A stretch of DNA of 64,000 nt. Source: Curtobacterium luteum (GTDB taxonomy: Bacteria > Actinomycetota > Actinomycetes > Actinomycetales > Microbacteriaceae). Made by a program: the position numbers and the translations under genes. Positions 16,999 to 24,389 of the stretch are shown in pieces. The notes under the pieces are model-generated. The model did no database searches. It saw only the letters and a list, made by a program, of their open reading frames with translations, and was not told where the DNA came from. The stretch covers positions 10,563-74,562 of the forward strand of contig NZ_BMOI01000017.1 of NCBI RefSeq assembly GCF_014646995.1, written 5' to 3'. How positions within the stretch are numbered: position 1 is the first letter of the stretch; each line of letters begins with the position of its first letter.

Positions 16999-19128
16999 AT
17001 GAGTCTCCTGTCCAGCACGCCCGCACGGCGTCGCACGACCCTCCGCCTCGGCGGGGCCGTCCTGGGTGCCGCGCTCGTCGCCGGCGCGGCCTTCACGGGC
17101 ACCGGTACGGCGACGGCTGCGCCGACGACCCCGACCACGAACATCTCGACCGGCGGCCCCATCCACGTCCTGCTGGGCGTCGGCGCCACCGAGAGCCAGC
17201 GCATCGCCTCCTGGTACTTCCCGACCAACGTCGACCAGTCGCTCGAGATCGAGAAGACCGCCGACCTGGCGGACGGCGCCTTCACCAGCGCCAAGAAGAC
17301 CATCGCCGCCTCGAAGGCCGCCAACACCGCGGCCGACACGAGCACCACCGACTCCGACACCAAGAGCATCGCCGGCATCGCCGCGGAGTCCGGCTACATC
17401 AACGCGCACGCGACGATCAGCGACCTCGAGCCGAACACGAGCTACACGTACCACGTGGGTGCGGCGGACGGCTCGGCGTGGTCGTCGACGTACACCTTCA
17501 CGACGAAGCGCTTCAGCGGCGACTTCGACTTCCTGTTCTTCGGCGACCCGCAGATCGGTTCGTCGGGCTTCGTCGACGACGACGGCGCGGGTTGGGCGGA
17601 CACGCTCGAGTACGCGACCCGGAACGACCCCGCGGCCGAGCTCCTCGTCTCCGGCGGCGACCAGGTCGAGCACGCCAACAACGAGTACGAGTGGGGCGCG
17701 TTCGCCGACAGCAGCGACGTGCTCAAGCAGTACCCGTGGGCCTCGACGATCGGCAACCACGACGTCGGCGGCAAGGCGTACGAGCAGCACAACCAGGTCC
17801 CGAACTCGCTGAAGGTCCCGGACTTCTACCCGGGCGGCAACAGCACCGCGAACTCGGGCGGTGACTACTGGTACACCTACAAGGGCGTCCTGTTCATCGA
17901 CATCAACTCGAACGCCTACGCCGGTGGCTCGGACGCGGCACACGTGTCGTACGTCCGCGACGTCATCAACCGCTACGGCGACGACGCGAAGTGGACCGCG
18001 CTGGTCTACCACCACTCGATCTACTCGCCCGCCGACCACGCGAACGACGCCGACAACCAGCAGCGACGGTTCGACTTCACGCGAGCGTTCTCGGACCTCG
18101 GCGTCGACATCGTCCTGCAGGGCCACGACCACTCGTACTCCCGCAGCTACGCGATCAAGAACGGCAAGAAGGCCAACCCGGACGAGCAGCCGGCGGCCCC
18201 CGAGGTCTTCTCCGGCCCCGGCGGCGTGATCTACATCACCGCCAACTCGGCATCCGGCTCGAAGTACTACGACCTGACCGCTCCGGACGCCACCAAGGGC
18301 GGCTACGGTGCGGACCCGCTCGACCCGACCGGCAAGCGCCACTGGGCCAACTCGGTCGAGAACCAGGAGCACGTGCGGACGTACGTCAAGGTCTCGGTGA
18401 CGGACGACGCACTCGACGTGCACGACATCCGCGCCGGTGACTGCTCCGCGCCGAACGCCGCCGTGACCCACGGCAAGGTGTCCGACTGCGGTGTCACGCT
18501 CCAGCCGACGGCCTCGGCCGACCCGGCCCCGATCGGGTCGACCGTCGACCGCTTCCAGCTCGACGCAGCCCTGCCGGCCACGACCACGAAGCTCTCGGTC
18601 TCGGCCCCGGAGCAGACCCTCGGCACCGCGAAGCCCGCCACGGTCACCGCGACCGTCGACGGCGGCATCGGCACCCAGGTCGGGACGGTGACCTTCTCGG
18701 ACGGCGGCACGGCGCTCGGGACGGTCGACCTGGAGGCGGGCTCGGCGACGCTGACCCTGCCGGCCTCGCTGGCACTGGGCGAGCACGCGCTCTCCGCCAC
18801 GTTCACGAGCACCTCGGCGTTCGCCGGGGCCTCCTCCGCCACGACCAGCGCCACCGCGTTCGAGGTCGCAAAGACCCCGTCGCGGACGGCCGTCAAGTAC
18901 AGCGCCGGCAAGGCGACGGTGCAGGTCAAGGCGACCGGGGTCACGGTGAACGGCACCGCTCGGATCTACCAGGGCTCGAAGCGCCTGGCGACGGTCACGG
19001 TGAAGTCCGGCACGGTGACGGTGGCGCTGCCGCTGCAGAAGGGCACGCACACGCTGCACGCCGTCTTCGCCGGGACCGACCGGCTCACGACCAGCACGAG
19101 CCCGAACGTCACGGTCGTCGTCAAGTAG
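16999..19128 (+). CDS. Secreted purple-acid-phosphatase-like metallophosphoesterase with Ig-like repeats
   Basis: A 709-residue exported phosphoesterase. The N-terminus has RRRTTLRLGG and a hydrophobic stretch ending TATAA, a plausible Tat-type signal. Next is a fibronectin-III-like purple-acid-phosphatase N-domain (residues about 45-170, ending LEPNTSYTYHVGAADG). The metallophosphatase domain follows with metal motifs GDPQIG, SGGDQVEH, GNHD and GHDHSYSR (residues about 180-400). The C-terminal ~200 residues form two bacterial Ig-like modules (TVTFSDGGTALGTVDL; GTARIYQGSKRLATVTV). It probably releases phosphate from organic esters outside the cell. ATG 16999 places the signal correctly. A terminator follows at 19150. 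Confidence 0.9.
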   Translation: MSLLSSTPARRRTTLRLGGAVLGAALVAGAAFTGTGTATAAPTTPTTNISTGGPIHVLLGVGATESQRIASWYFPTNVDQSLEIEKTADLADGAFTSAKKTIAASKAANTAADTSTTDSDTKSIAGIAAESGYINAHATISDLEPNTSYTYHVGAADGSAWSSTYTFTTKRFSGDFDFLFFGDPQIGSSGFVDDDGAGWADTLEYATRNDPAAELLVSGGDQVEHANNEYEWGAFADSSDVLKQYPWASTIGNHDVGGKAYEQHNQVPNSLKVPDFYPGGNSTANSGGDYWYTYKGVLFIDINSNAYAGGSDAAHVSYVRDVINRYGDDAKWTALVYHHSIYSPADHANDADNQQRRFDFTRAFSDLGVDIVLQGHDHSYSRSYAIKNGKKANPDEQPAAPEVFSGPGGVIYITANSASGSKYYDLTAPDATKGGYGADPLDPTGKRHWANSVENQEHVRTYVKVSVTDDALDVHDIRAGDCSAPNAAVTHGKVSDCGVTLQPTASADPAPIGSTVDRFQLDAALPATTTKLSVSAPEQTLGTAKPATVTATVDGGIGTQVGTVTFSDGGTALGTVDLEAGSATLTLPASLALGEHALSATFTSTSAFAGASSATTSATAFEVAKTPSRTAVKYSAGKATVQVKATGVTVNGTARIYQGSKRLATVTVKSGTVTVALPLQKGTHTLHAVFAGTDRLTTSTSPNVTVVVK

Positions 19129-19149
19129 ACCCGACCCCCGCACGACCGG

Positions 19150-19177
19150 AGGCCCCGCGACAGCCGTCGCGGGGCCT
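19150..19177 (+). terminator. Hairpin terminator after the metallophosphatase gene
   Basis: A perfect 12-bp stem (AGGCCCCGCGAC with its complement at 19166-19177) and AGCC loop begin 21 bp after the stop codon; two T residues end the stem. Confidence 0.85.
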
Positions 19178-19230
19178 TCCGCATCCGCTGGCCCTCTCCG
19201 TCGGACTCCCAGCTGACACTGAGCGATCTG

Positions 19231-19257
19231 TTGGCACTCTCTGGGTTCGAGTGCTAG
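19231..19257 (+). promoter_or_regulatory. CIRCE operator (HrcA site) over the hsp20 promoter
   Basis: TTGGCACTC, a 9-nt spacer and GAGTGCTAG match the CIRCE consensus TTAGCACTC-N9-GAGTGCTAA at 16 of 18 arm positions, with the two changes symmetrical. The element overlaps a plausible promoter: -35 TTGGCA at 19231 and -10 TAGAAC at 19255, spaced 18 bp. HrcA bound here would block transcription of hsp20. Confidence 0.88.
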
Positions 19258-19267
19258 AACAGAAGCA

Positions 19268-19288
19268 GTTGAGTCGAGGGGACTCAAC
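19268..19288 (+). promoter_or_regulatory. HAIR-like operator (HspR site) upstream of hsp20
   Basis: A perfect inverted repeat GTTGAGTC-GAGGG-GACTCAAC contains TTGAGT-N7-ACTCAA, the core of the HspR-associated inverted repeat (CTTGAGT-N7-ACTCAAG); only the outermost pair is swapped. It lies just downstream of the presumed transcription start and 29 bp before ATG 19317. Confidence 0.72.
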
Positions 19289-19316
19289 ACAGAACACCAC
19301 GAAGGAGTTGACGACG

Positions 19317-19757
19317 ATGACGATGAACTTCGACCCGTTCCGCGAGCTCGACCGCCTCGCCGGCTCCCTGCTCGGGAGCGCCGGCGGGCCGCGTTCGATG
19401 CCGATGGACCTGTACCGCACCGGGGACCACTTCGTCCTCGACGTCGACCTGCCCGGCATCGACCCGGGCAGCGTCGACGTCGACGTGGACGGCTCGGTCC
19501 TCACCATCCGTGCCGAGCGCACCCTCGGCGCTCCCGAGGGCTCGCAGTGGATCACACGCGAGCGGCAGCCCGGCACGTTCGTCCGGCAGCTGACGCTCGG
19601 CGACCACCTCGACGCCGGCCGCATCACCGCCGCGTACGACAACGGCGTGCTGAGCATCACCATCCCAGTGAAGGAGTCCGCGAAGCCGCGCAAGATCGAC
19701 GTCGCGGTCGGCACCGGCTCGCAGCAGCTCGCCGTCGCCGGCGGCACCTCCGAGTAG
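19317..19757 (+). CDS. Hsp20/alpha-crystallin small heat-shock protein
   Basis: A 146-residue small heat-shock chaperone that holds unfolding proteins. The N-terminal region (MNFDPFRELDRLAGSLLG) precedes an alpha-crystallin domain from about residue 35: MDLYRTGDHFVLDVDLPGID, VDVDVDGSVLTIRAER, and the C-terminal strand AAYDNGVLSITIPVKE. A C-terminal RKIDVAVG segment follows, close to the usual IxI/V anchor. ATG 19317 has GAAGGAG 9 nt upstream. The gene carries two heat-shock operators in its leader and is followed after 12 bp by a small membrane-protein gene likely co-transcribed with it. Confidence 0.93.
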   Translation: MTMNFDPFRELDRLAGSLLGSAGGPRSMPMDLYRTGDHFVLDVDLPGIDPGSVDVDVDGSVLTIRAERTLGAPEGSQWITRERQPGTFVRQLTLGDHLDAGRITAAYDNGVLSITIPVKESAKPRKIDVAVGTGSQQLAVAGGTSE

Positions 19758-19769
19758 GCCCGGGGCGCG

Positions 19770-20069
19770 ATGGCAGGACTGCTCAACGCGCTCTTCGCGA
19801 TCGCGGTCGTCACCGTCGGCCTGACGGTGACGAGCCTCGACCGCCGGGTCGCGCTCGTGCTCGGGGCGACCGGCAGCACGGTCGGGTCGTTCCTCGCCTG
19901 GGTCGTCGCCCCGGCCGCGTGGTCGGGTGCGATGCCCTGGGTCGCGTCGGTCCTCGGGACCGCGGCGCTCGTGGCCGGGTGGAGCGCGGTCCGACTGTAC
20001 GACGGCGTCTTCGCGCCGCCGCCGGAACCGGCGGACGACACCGGGACGGTCGCGACGACCAGGCGGTGA
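19770..20069 (+). CDS. Small membrane protein downstream of hsp20
   Basis: A 99-residue protein with three hydrophobic segments: LLNALFAIAVVTVGLTV, LVLGATGSTVGSFLAWVVAP and WVASVLGTAALVAGW. The C-terminus is short and hydrophilic (PPPEPADD). It follows hsp20 by 12 bp and ends just before a strong terminator, so it should share the heat-shock promoter. The function is unknown to me. Confidence 0.72.
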   Translation: MAGLLNALFAIAVVTVGLTVTSLDRRVALVLGATGSTVGSFLAWVVAPAAWSGAMPWVASVLGTAALVAGWSAVRLYDGVFAPPPEPADDTGTVATTRR

Positions 20070-20077
20070 CCGGAAGA

Positions 20078-20121
20078 CGGACTGGAGGCGCGGTGCCGGC
20101 TGGCACCGCGCCTCCAGTCCG
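20078..20121. terminator. 20-bp-stem terminator of the GGAGGCGCGG family
   Basis: A perfect 20-bp inverted repeat with GGCT loop; the core is GGAGGCGCGGTGCC. Related hairpins occur at 56052-56095 and 58208-58243. It ends the hsp20 transcript. Confidence 0.9.
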
Positions 20122-20180
20122 TTCGTTGCACGGGAGCACGCGACGCGCGCGTTCCGTGGGACGACTCCTCCTTGTTCGGC

Positions 20181-20186
20181 TAGCGT
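20181..20186 (+). promoter_or_regulatory. -10 box TAGCGT of a leaderless SDR gene
   Basis: TAGCGT lies 7 nt before ATG 20194 and there is no Shine-Dalgarno sequence, as for other leaderless genes in the window. Confidence 0.5.
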
Positions 20187-20193
20187 GCAGCGC

Positions 20194-20880
20194 ATGGACC
20201 TGCAGCTCTCGGATCGTGTCGCGCTCGTCGTCGGGGGGAAGGGCTACATCGGCCGCGCGGTCGTGGATCGTCTCCGTGCCGAGGGGGCGATCGTCGTCGT
20301 GGCCTCGCGCAGCGCCGGGGACGACGAGGACGGCGTGGTGATCGACACCGCGTCACAGGAGTCCGTCGACGCCGGGGTCGCGACGGTGGTCGATCGGCAC
20401 GGGCGCATCGACGTCCTGGTCGTGACGGCGGCTCCGAGCGCACGCACCCTCGACCCCGCGCGGAAGTCCGACCCCGAGCAGGTCGCCGCGGCGATCGACG
20501 GCAAGGCACTCGGCTTCCTGCGCGTCGCGAACGCCGTCGTCCCGCACCAGCGCGAGGCCGGCTTCGGCCGGGTCGTCGTCGTGAGCGGCCAGAACGCCTA
20601 CATCTCGGGGAACATCACCGCGTCGCTCCGGAACACCGCCGCGAACGTGATCGCGAAGAACCTCGCCGACGAACTCGCCGGGTCGGGCGTCAGCGTGAAC
20701 GTGGTGAACCCGGGGACCGTGACCGACGAGCCGGCGGCCCAGGTGCAGCACGGTGCGGGCGGCGAGTCGAGCCCGCGGCAGATCGCGGACCTCGTCGCGT
20801 TCCTCTCGTCCCCGCTGTCGGCGCTCAGCGGGGAGTCGATCTCGATCGCCCACCGGATGCTCGGGTCCGTCGTGGTCTGA
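20194..20880 (+). CDS. SDR-fold protein lacking the usual catalytic Tyr-Lys pair
   Basis: A 228-residue short-chain dehydrogenase/reductase-like protein. The cofactor loop reads VVGGKGYIGRAVVDRL (TGxxxGIG variant) and VVVVSGQNAYISG occupies the catalytic serine strand. Where classical SDRs have YxxxK, the sequence reads ITASLRNTAANVIAKNL, so the tyrosine and lysine are replaced by isoleucine and leucine. The following VVNPGTVTDEP is the normal PG motif strand. It may bind NAD(P) without being a standard oxidoreductase. ATG 20194 follows a TAGCGT -10 box at 7 nt. No partner gene is evident. Confidence 0.82.
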   Translation: MDLQLSDRVALVVGGKGYIGRAVVDRLRAEGAIVVVASRSAGDDEDGVVIDTASQESVDAGVATVVDRHGRIDVLVVTAAPSARTLDPARKSDPEQVAAAIDGKALGFLRVANAVVPHQREAGFGRVVVVSGQNAYISGNITASLRNTAANVIAKNLADELAGSGVSVNVVNPGTVTDEPAAQVQHGAGGESSPRQIADLVAFLSSPLSALSGESISIAHRMLGSVVV

Positions 20881-20997
20881 CCCCAGGGCGCGTCCCACGA
20901 CGGCGGGCGGGGGGGACGACCCGTTCGTCCTCGGGACGGATGCGCTTCGGCCGCCCGCCCGATGCCCGACGGGTGGTCGGTCCCCCAGGCTGACACC

Positions 20998-21099
20998 ATG
21001 GACTCCTCGATCAAGCACGTCATCGCCACCCTGTCGGTCTGCGCCGGGATCGTCGCCGTCACCGCGTGGGCACTCATCGCGATGTCCCCGGTGGCGTGA
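20998..21099 (+). CDS. Possible 33-residue single-pass membrane peptide
   Basis: ATG 20998 opens a 33-codon frame encoding MDSSIKHVIATLSVCAGIVA then a short Trp-containing hydrophobic run and SPVA. It would span the membrane once with the N-terminus basic/polar. There is no convincing Shine-Dalgarno, but a CAGGCT -10 candidate is 7 nt upstream (20985-20990), as in other leaderless genes here. It lies in the gap between the SDR-like gene and the sensor kinase. Confidence 0.45.
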   Translation: MDSSIKHVIATLSVCAGIVAVTAWALIAMSPVA

Positions 21100-21148
21100 G
21101 CACCGGGAGCGACGCGGCCCACGGCCGAGCGGCGCACGACCCCGTGCG

Positions 21149-22367
21149 ATGATCGGAGCCGTGACGGAAGGGCGCACGTTCATCCGACCGCTCGCCACGC
21201 GCTCGATCGTCGTCGACGTGGTCTGGGCGGTCGTCGCGGCGCTCGCCTTCCTCGCCCCGGTCGACCTCGAGCTCGAGCACGCCAGCATCCTCGCCGTGGT
21301 CGCCGCCGCCGGTGCCATCGCGGTGCGACGGATCTCGCCGTCGGTCGCGATGCTCCTGGTCGTCACGCTCGGCTTCGTCCAGGTCGCCGGCGGCGAACGG
21401 CCGTCCCTCGTCGACCTCGCGATCTTCGTGGTGATCGGCACCAGCGCGATCGTGGGCACCCGCGCCGAGGTCGTCCTCTCCGGACTGCTGGCGTTCGTCG
21501 CCGGCGTGGGCGCGACGCTCTACCTCACCGTCACCGGGTTCCGGTTCGCGGTGCTCGTGAACGGTCCCCGCGACCAGGCCTTCCTCGCCATGGCGGCACC
21601 GGCCGCGGCACTCCTGGCGGTGTGGGCGGGCGGCCTGGCGGTCCGCGCGTTCCGGTCCCGCGACCGCGAGTCCGAGCGCCGCGCCCACGCCGAGGAGGCC
21701 CGCTCCCGCGCCGAGGCCGTGGCCACCGAGGCCGAGGCGACCGCCACCCGCGCCATCGACGTCGCGGAGTCGGAACGCATCCGTGCGGCGATCGCCCGCG
21801 ACGTGCACGACGTGGTGGGGACACTCGCTCGCGGTGATCATCGCGCAGGCGGACTCGGTGCCGTTCCTCGCCGACGAGGCACGGGTCCGCGAGGTCAGCG
21901 CCACGATCGCCAGCACGGCCCGGAGCTCGCTCATGGAGGTGCGGCAGGTCCTCGGCCAGATCGACGGCACCGGCGACTCCGGCCCGGCGACGCTCGACGA
22001 GATCGTGCAGGGCATCCGCGACGCCGGCGTCCCGGTGGAGCACGCCGTCCGCGGCGGTCCCCGACCGTTCGGCCACGACGCCGGGACGGCCGCCCGACGG
22101 GTGCTGCAGGAGATGCTCACCAACGCGCTCCGGCACGGCGCCCCCGGCATGCCCGTCACCGTCCGGGAGACGTGGCGGTCCGCCGACCTCGTCCTCGAGG
22201 TCGAGAACGTCGTCGGCAGCGGCGCGACCGGCGGCTCGGGCCGCGGGGTCGACGGCATGCGCTCCCGGCTCGCCGCGCTCGACGGCTCCTTCGACGCCGC
22301 GGTCCTCGACGACGTGTTCGTGGCCCGCGCCCGCATCCCGATCGACATCCCAGGGGGGACCAGATGA
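21149..22367 (+). pseudogene. Sensor histidine kinase (HisKA_3/NarL type), frameshifted after the H-box
   Basis: The first part (to about codon 223) has five to six membrane helices, a coiled coil rich in Glu/Ala/Arg (residues about 175-215) and the H-box RDVHDVVG with the phospho-accepting histidine. The frame then shifts: the continuation HSLAVIIAQADSVPFLADEA and the HATPase part (EMLTNALRHGAPG; SGRGVDGMRSRLAALDG) are read in the next frame, to TGA 22365-22367. Removing one G from the four-G run at 21817-21820 restores an uninterrupted kinase (GTG GGA CAC). This is either a true mutation or a sequencing error. ATG 21149 or GTG 21161 are possible starts. It overlaps the response regulator by ATGA. 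Confidence 0.87.
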
Positions 22368-23146
22368 CGAACACGACCGACGAGCCAGCCGACCAGGCAC
22401 GCCCGACCGGCGGCGCCGACCAGGCACGCCCGACCGGAGGCGCCCACCAGCCAGCCGCCCCGGCGGGCGCGACCCCGCGCCCCATCCGCGTCCTCCTCAC
22501 CGACGACCAGGCGCTCTTCCGAGCCGGCCTCCGCGTGGTGCTCGACGCACAGGACGACATGGTCGTGGTGGGCGAGGCGTCGGACGGCGCCGAGGCCCTC
22601 GCCGCGATCCCGGCCGTTCGCCCGGACGTGGTGCTCCTCGACATGCGGATGGCCGGCATGGACGGGGTCGAGACCGTCCGACACCTCTTCTCCGGGAGCT
22701 TCCCCGCCCCGGTCCCCCGCGTGATCGTGCTCACGACGTTCGGCCTCGACCCGGCGGCGGCGACCGCGATCCGCCTCGGTGCGAGCGGGTTCCTGCTCAA
22801 GGACACGACCCCGCCGTTCCTCTTCGCCGCCATCCGGGCCGTCCACGAGGGCAGCTCGGTCATCGCCCCGAACGACCTCGCACAGCTCTTCGGCACCGAC
22901 GTCGAGCGGGCGCCGAAGCCGCAGCCGACGGAGTTCCAGTCGTTGTCCGACCGGGAGCGCATCGTGTTCGGGTGGGCCTCACGGGGTCTGTCGAACGCCG
23001 AGATCGCGGCGAAGGAGTTCGTCACCGAGTCGACCGTGAAGACGCAGATCTCGAGCATCCTCGGCAAGCTCCAGCTGCGCGACCGGGTGCAGCTCGTCGT
23101 CTACGCGCACGACCACGGGCTCGCCGGCGCGCGCGACGAGGGCTAG
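22364..23146 (+). CDS. LuxR/NarL-family response regulator
   Basis: A 260-residue two-component response regulator. After a ~40-residue Ala/Pro/Gly-rich N-terminal extension containing 9-residue repeats, the receiver domain begins IRVLLTDDQALFRAGLR (acidic pocket DD) with phospho-acceptor Asp in PDVVLLDMRMAGMDG and conserved Lys in FLLKDTTP. The C-terminal LuxR helix-turn-helix is LSDRERIVFGWASRGLSNAE then IAAKEFVTESTVKTQISSIL. It overlaps the kinase gene by 4 bp and is intact, although its kinase partner is disrupted. The signal is unknown. Confidence 0.92.
   Translation: MTNTTDEPADQARPTGGADQARPTGGAHQPAAPAGATPRPIRVLLTDDQALFRAGLRVVLDAQDDMVVVGEASDGAEALAAIPAVRPDVVLLDMRMAGMDGVETVRHLFSGSFPAPVPRVIVLTTFGLDPAAATAIRLGASGFLLKDTTPPFLFAAIRAVHEGSSVIAPNDLAQLFGTDVERAPKPQPTEFQSLSDRERIVFGWASRGLSNAEIAAKEFVTESTVKTQISSILGKLQLRDRVQLVVYAHDHGLAGARDEG
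22388..22450 (+). repeat. 27-bp tandem repeat at the N terminus of the response regulator
   Basis: Two nearly perfect 27-bp copies (22388-22414, 22415-22441) and the start of a third encode ADQARPTGG repeats ahead of the receiver domain. They are in frame and probably form a flexible tail. Confidence 0.85.
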
Positions 23147-23898
23147 GCGCCGACCACCTCGTCGAGGATCGTCGCGATCGCCGCGGGGTCGTGCGCGAAC
23201 CGCCCGAGGAACAGGCCGCCGATCCGCCCCTGCCCCCGGGTGAGGAGTCCCGGTCCGGCACTCCCGCCGTAGATCACGGTGCTGCCTGCCAGCTCCGGGC
23301 GGGTGGCGAGGTGCGCCTCGATCCCCGCGAGCACGTCGACGATGTGGTCGTCCGGCGCGGGTGCCGACGCGCCGATCGCCCAGACCGGCTCGTACGCCAC
23401 GATCAGCGGCCCGACGAGACCGTCCGCGGTCGCGGTGGCGAGCGACCGGTCCAGTTGCGCAGTCACCTCGGACACGGCGTCCGCACTGGAGGCACGGTGC
23501 GGCTCCCCCACACAGACCAACGGCCGCAGGTGGTTGCGGAACGCCGCGTGCACCTTCCCCGCGACCTCGTCGTCCGTCTCGTGGAACAGGGAACGCCGCT
23601 CCGCGTGGCCGATCTCGACGAGGTCGACCCCGATCTCGCGCAGCTCGGCTCCGGAGACCTCCCCCGTGAAGGCCCCCTCGTCCGCCCACGCCAGGTCCTG
23701 CGCCCCGAGCAGCACCGGCGACCCGCCCAGCAGCGCGCGCACGGGGACGAGCGCCGGGAACGTCGGGACCACGAACAGCGTGGCCGCGCCGGACCGCACG
23801 GCGGGGTGCCGCTCGGCGATGCCCACGACGTCCCGCACCCAGGCGAGGGTTCGGGCGTGCGAGAAGTACATCTTGAGCGACACCCCGACGAGCGTCAT
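23143..23898 (-). CDS. Triosephosphate-isomerase paralogue, likely tetrulose-phosphate isomerase
   Basis: A 251-residue TIM-barrel protein of the TpiA superfamily. The catalytic lysine strand reads VGVSLKMYF (the usual Asn of N-x-K is Ser), the catalytic histidine motif is IGHAERR (normally GHSERR), and the glutamate is in [12 protein letters not shown]. The phosphate loop is YGGSAGPG. These shifts, and the operon with a DhaK-type kinase and an RpiB-type isomerase, point to an EryH/LerI-like enzyme converting L-erythrulose 1-phosphate to D-erythrulose 4-phosphate rather than glycolytic TpiA. ATG 23898 overlaps the RpiB-like stop by ATGA. It is the last gene of the operon. Confidence 0.82.
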   Translation of the reverse strand: MTLVGVSLKMYFSHARTLAWVRDVVGIAERHPAVRSGAATLFVVPTFPALVPVRALLGGSPVLLGAQDLAWADEGAFTGEVSGAELREIGVDLVEIGHAERRSLFHETDDEVAGKVHAAFRNHLRPLVCVGEPHRASSADAVSEVTAQLDRSLATATADGLVGPLIVAYEPVWAIGASAPAPDDHIVDVLAGIEAHLATRPELAGSTVIYGGSAGPGLLTRGQGRIGGLFLGRFAHDPAAIATILDEVVGA

Positions 23899-24389
23899 GC
23901 GCGGTCGTCCCCCGACGCGTCGAGCCCCTCGGCCGCGGAACCGTCGTACCCGCAGATGGCCGCGACCTTCTCGGCGCTCGCGGACGAGGTGTCGAACTCG
24001 TACCCGAGCCACTCCGTCGCCAGCCGACGTGCGAGCTCGAGGCCGATGACCCGCTGCCCCATGCAGAGCACCTGGGCGTCGTTCGACAGCACCGACCGCT
24101 CGACGCTGTAACTGTCGTGGGCGGTCACCGCTCGGATGCCCGGGACCTTGTTCGCGCTGATGGCCACCCCGAGGCCCGTCCCGCAGATGAGGATCGCCCG
24201 GTCGGCCTCCCCGTTCGCGACCATGCGCGCGGCGTCGACCGCGATGTGCGGGTAGGCGGTGTGCCCGTCCGCATCCACCCCGACGTCGTGGACCGAGGCC
24301 ACCCGGTCGTCACCGGCCAGGTCCGCCTTGATGGCCTCCTTGTACTCGAAGCCGGCATCGTCCGACCCGACCACCAGTCGCAGCGTCAT
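23895..24389 (-). CDS. RpiB/LacAB-family sugar-phosphate isomerase (EryI-like)
   Basis: A 164-residue aldose-ketose isomerase of the RpiB family. It begins [20 protein letters not shown] (phosphate and ring-opening residues) and contains the active-site cysteine motif [19 protein letters not shown] followed by [20 protein letters not shown]. RpiB converts ribose 5-phosphate and ribulose 5-phosphate; relatives EryI/DerI convert D-erythrulose 4-phosphate to D-erythrose 4-phosphate, which fits this operon. It overlaps both neighbours by 4 bp. Confidence 0.87.
   Translation of the reverse strand: MTLRLVVGSDDAGFEYKEAIKADLAGDDRVASVHDVGVDADGHTAYPHIAVDAARMVANGEADRAILICGTGLGVAISANKVPGIRAVTAHDSYSVERSVLSNDAQVLCMGQRVIGLELARRLATEWLGYEFDTSSASAEKVAAICGYDGSAAEGLDASGDDRA

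Noticed and set aside
21817-21830. Programmed frameshifting in the sensor kinase
   Set aside because: No slippery heptamer or downstream stimulator is apparent and a one-base change restores a normal kinase, so mutation or read error is simpler.
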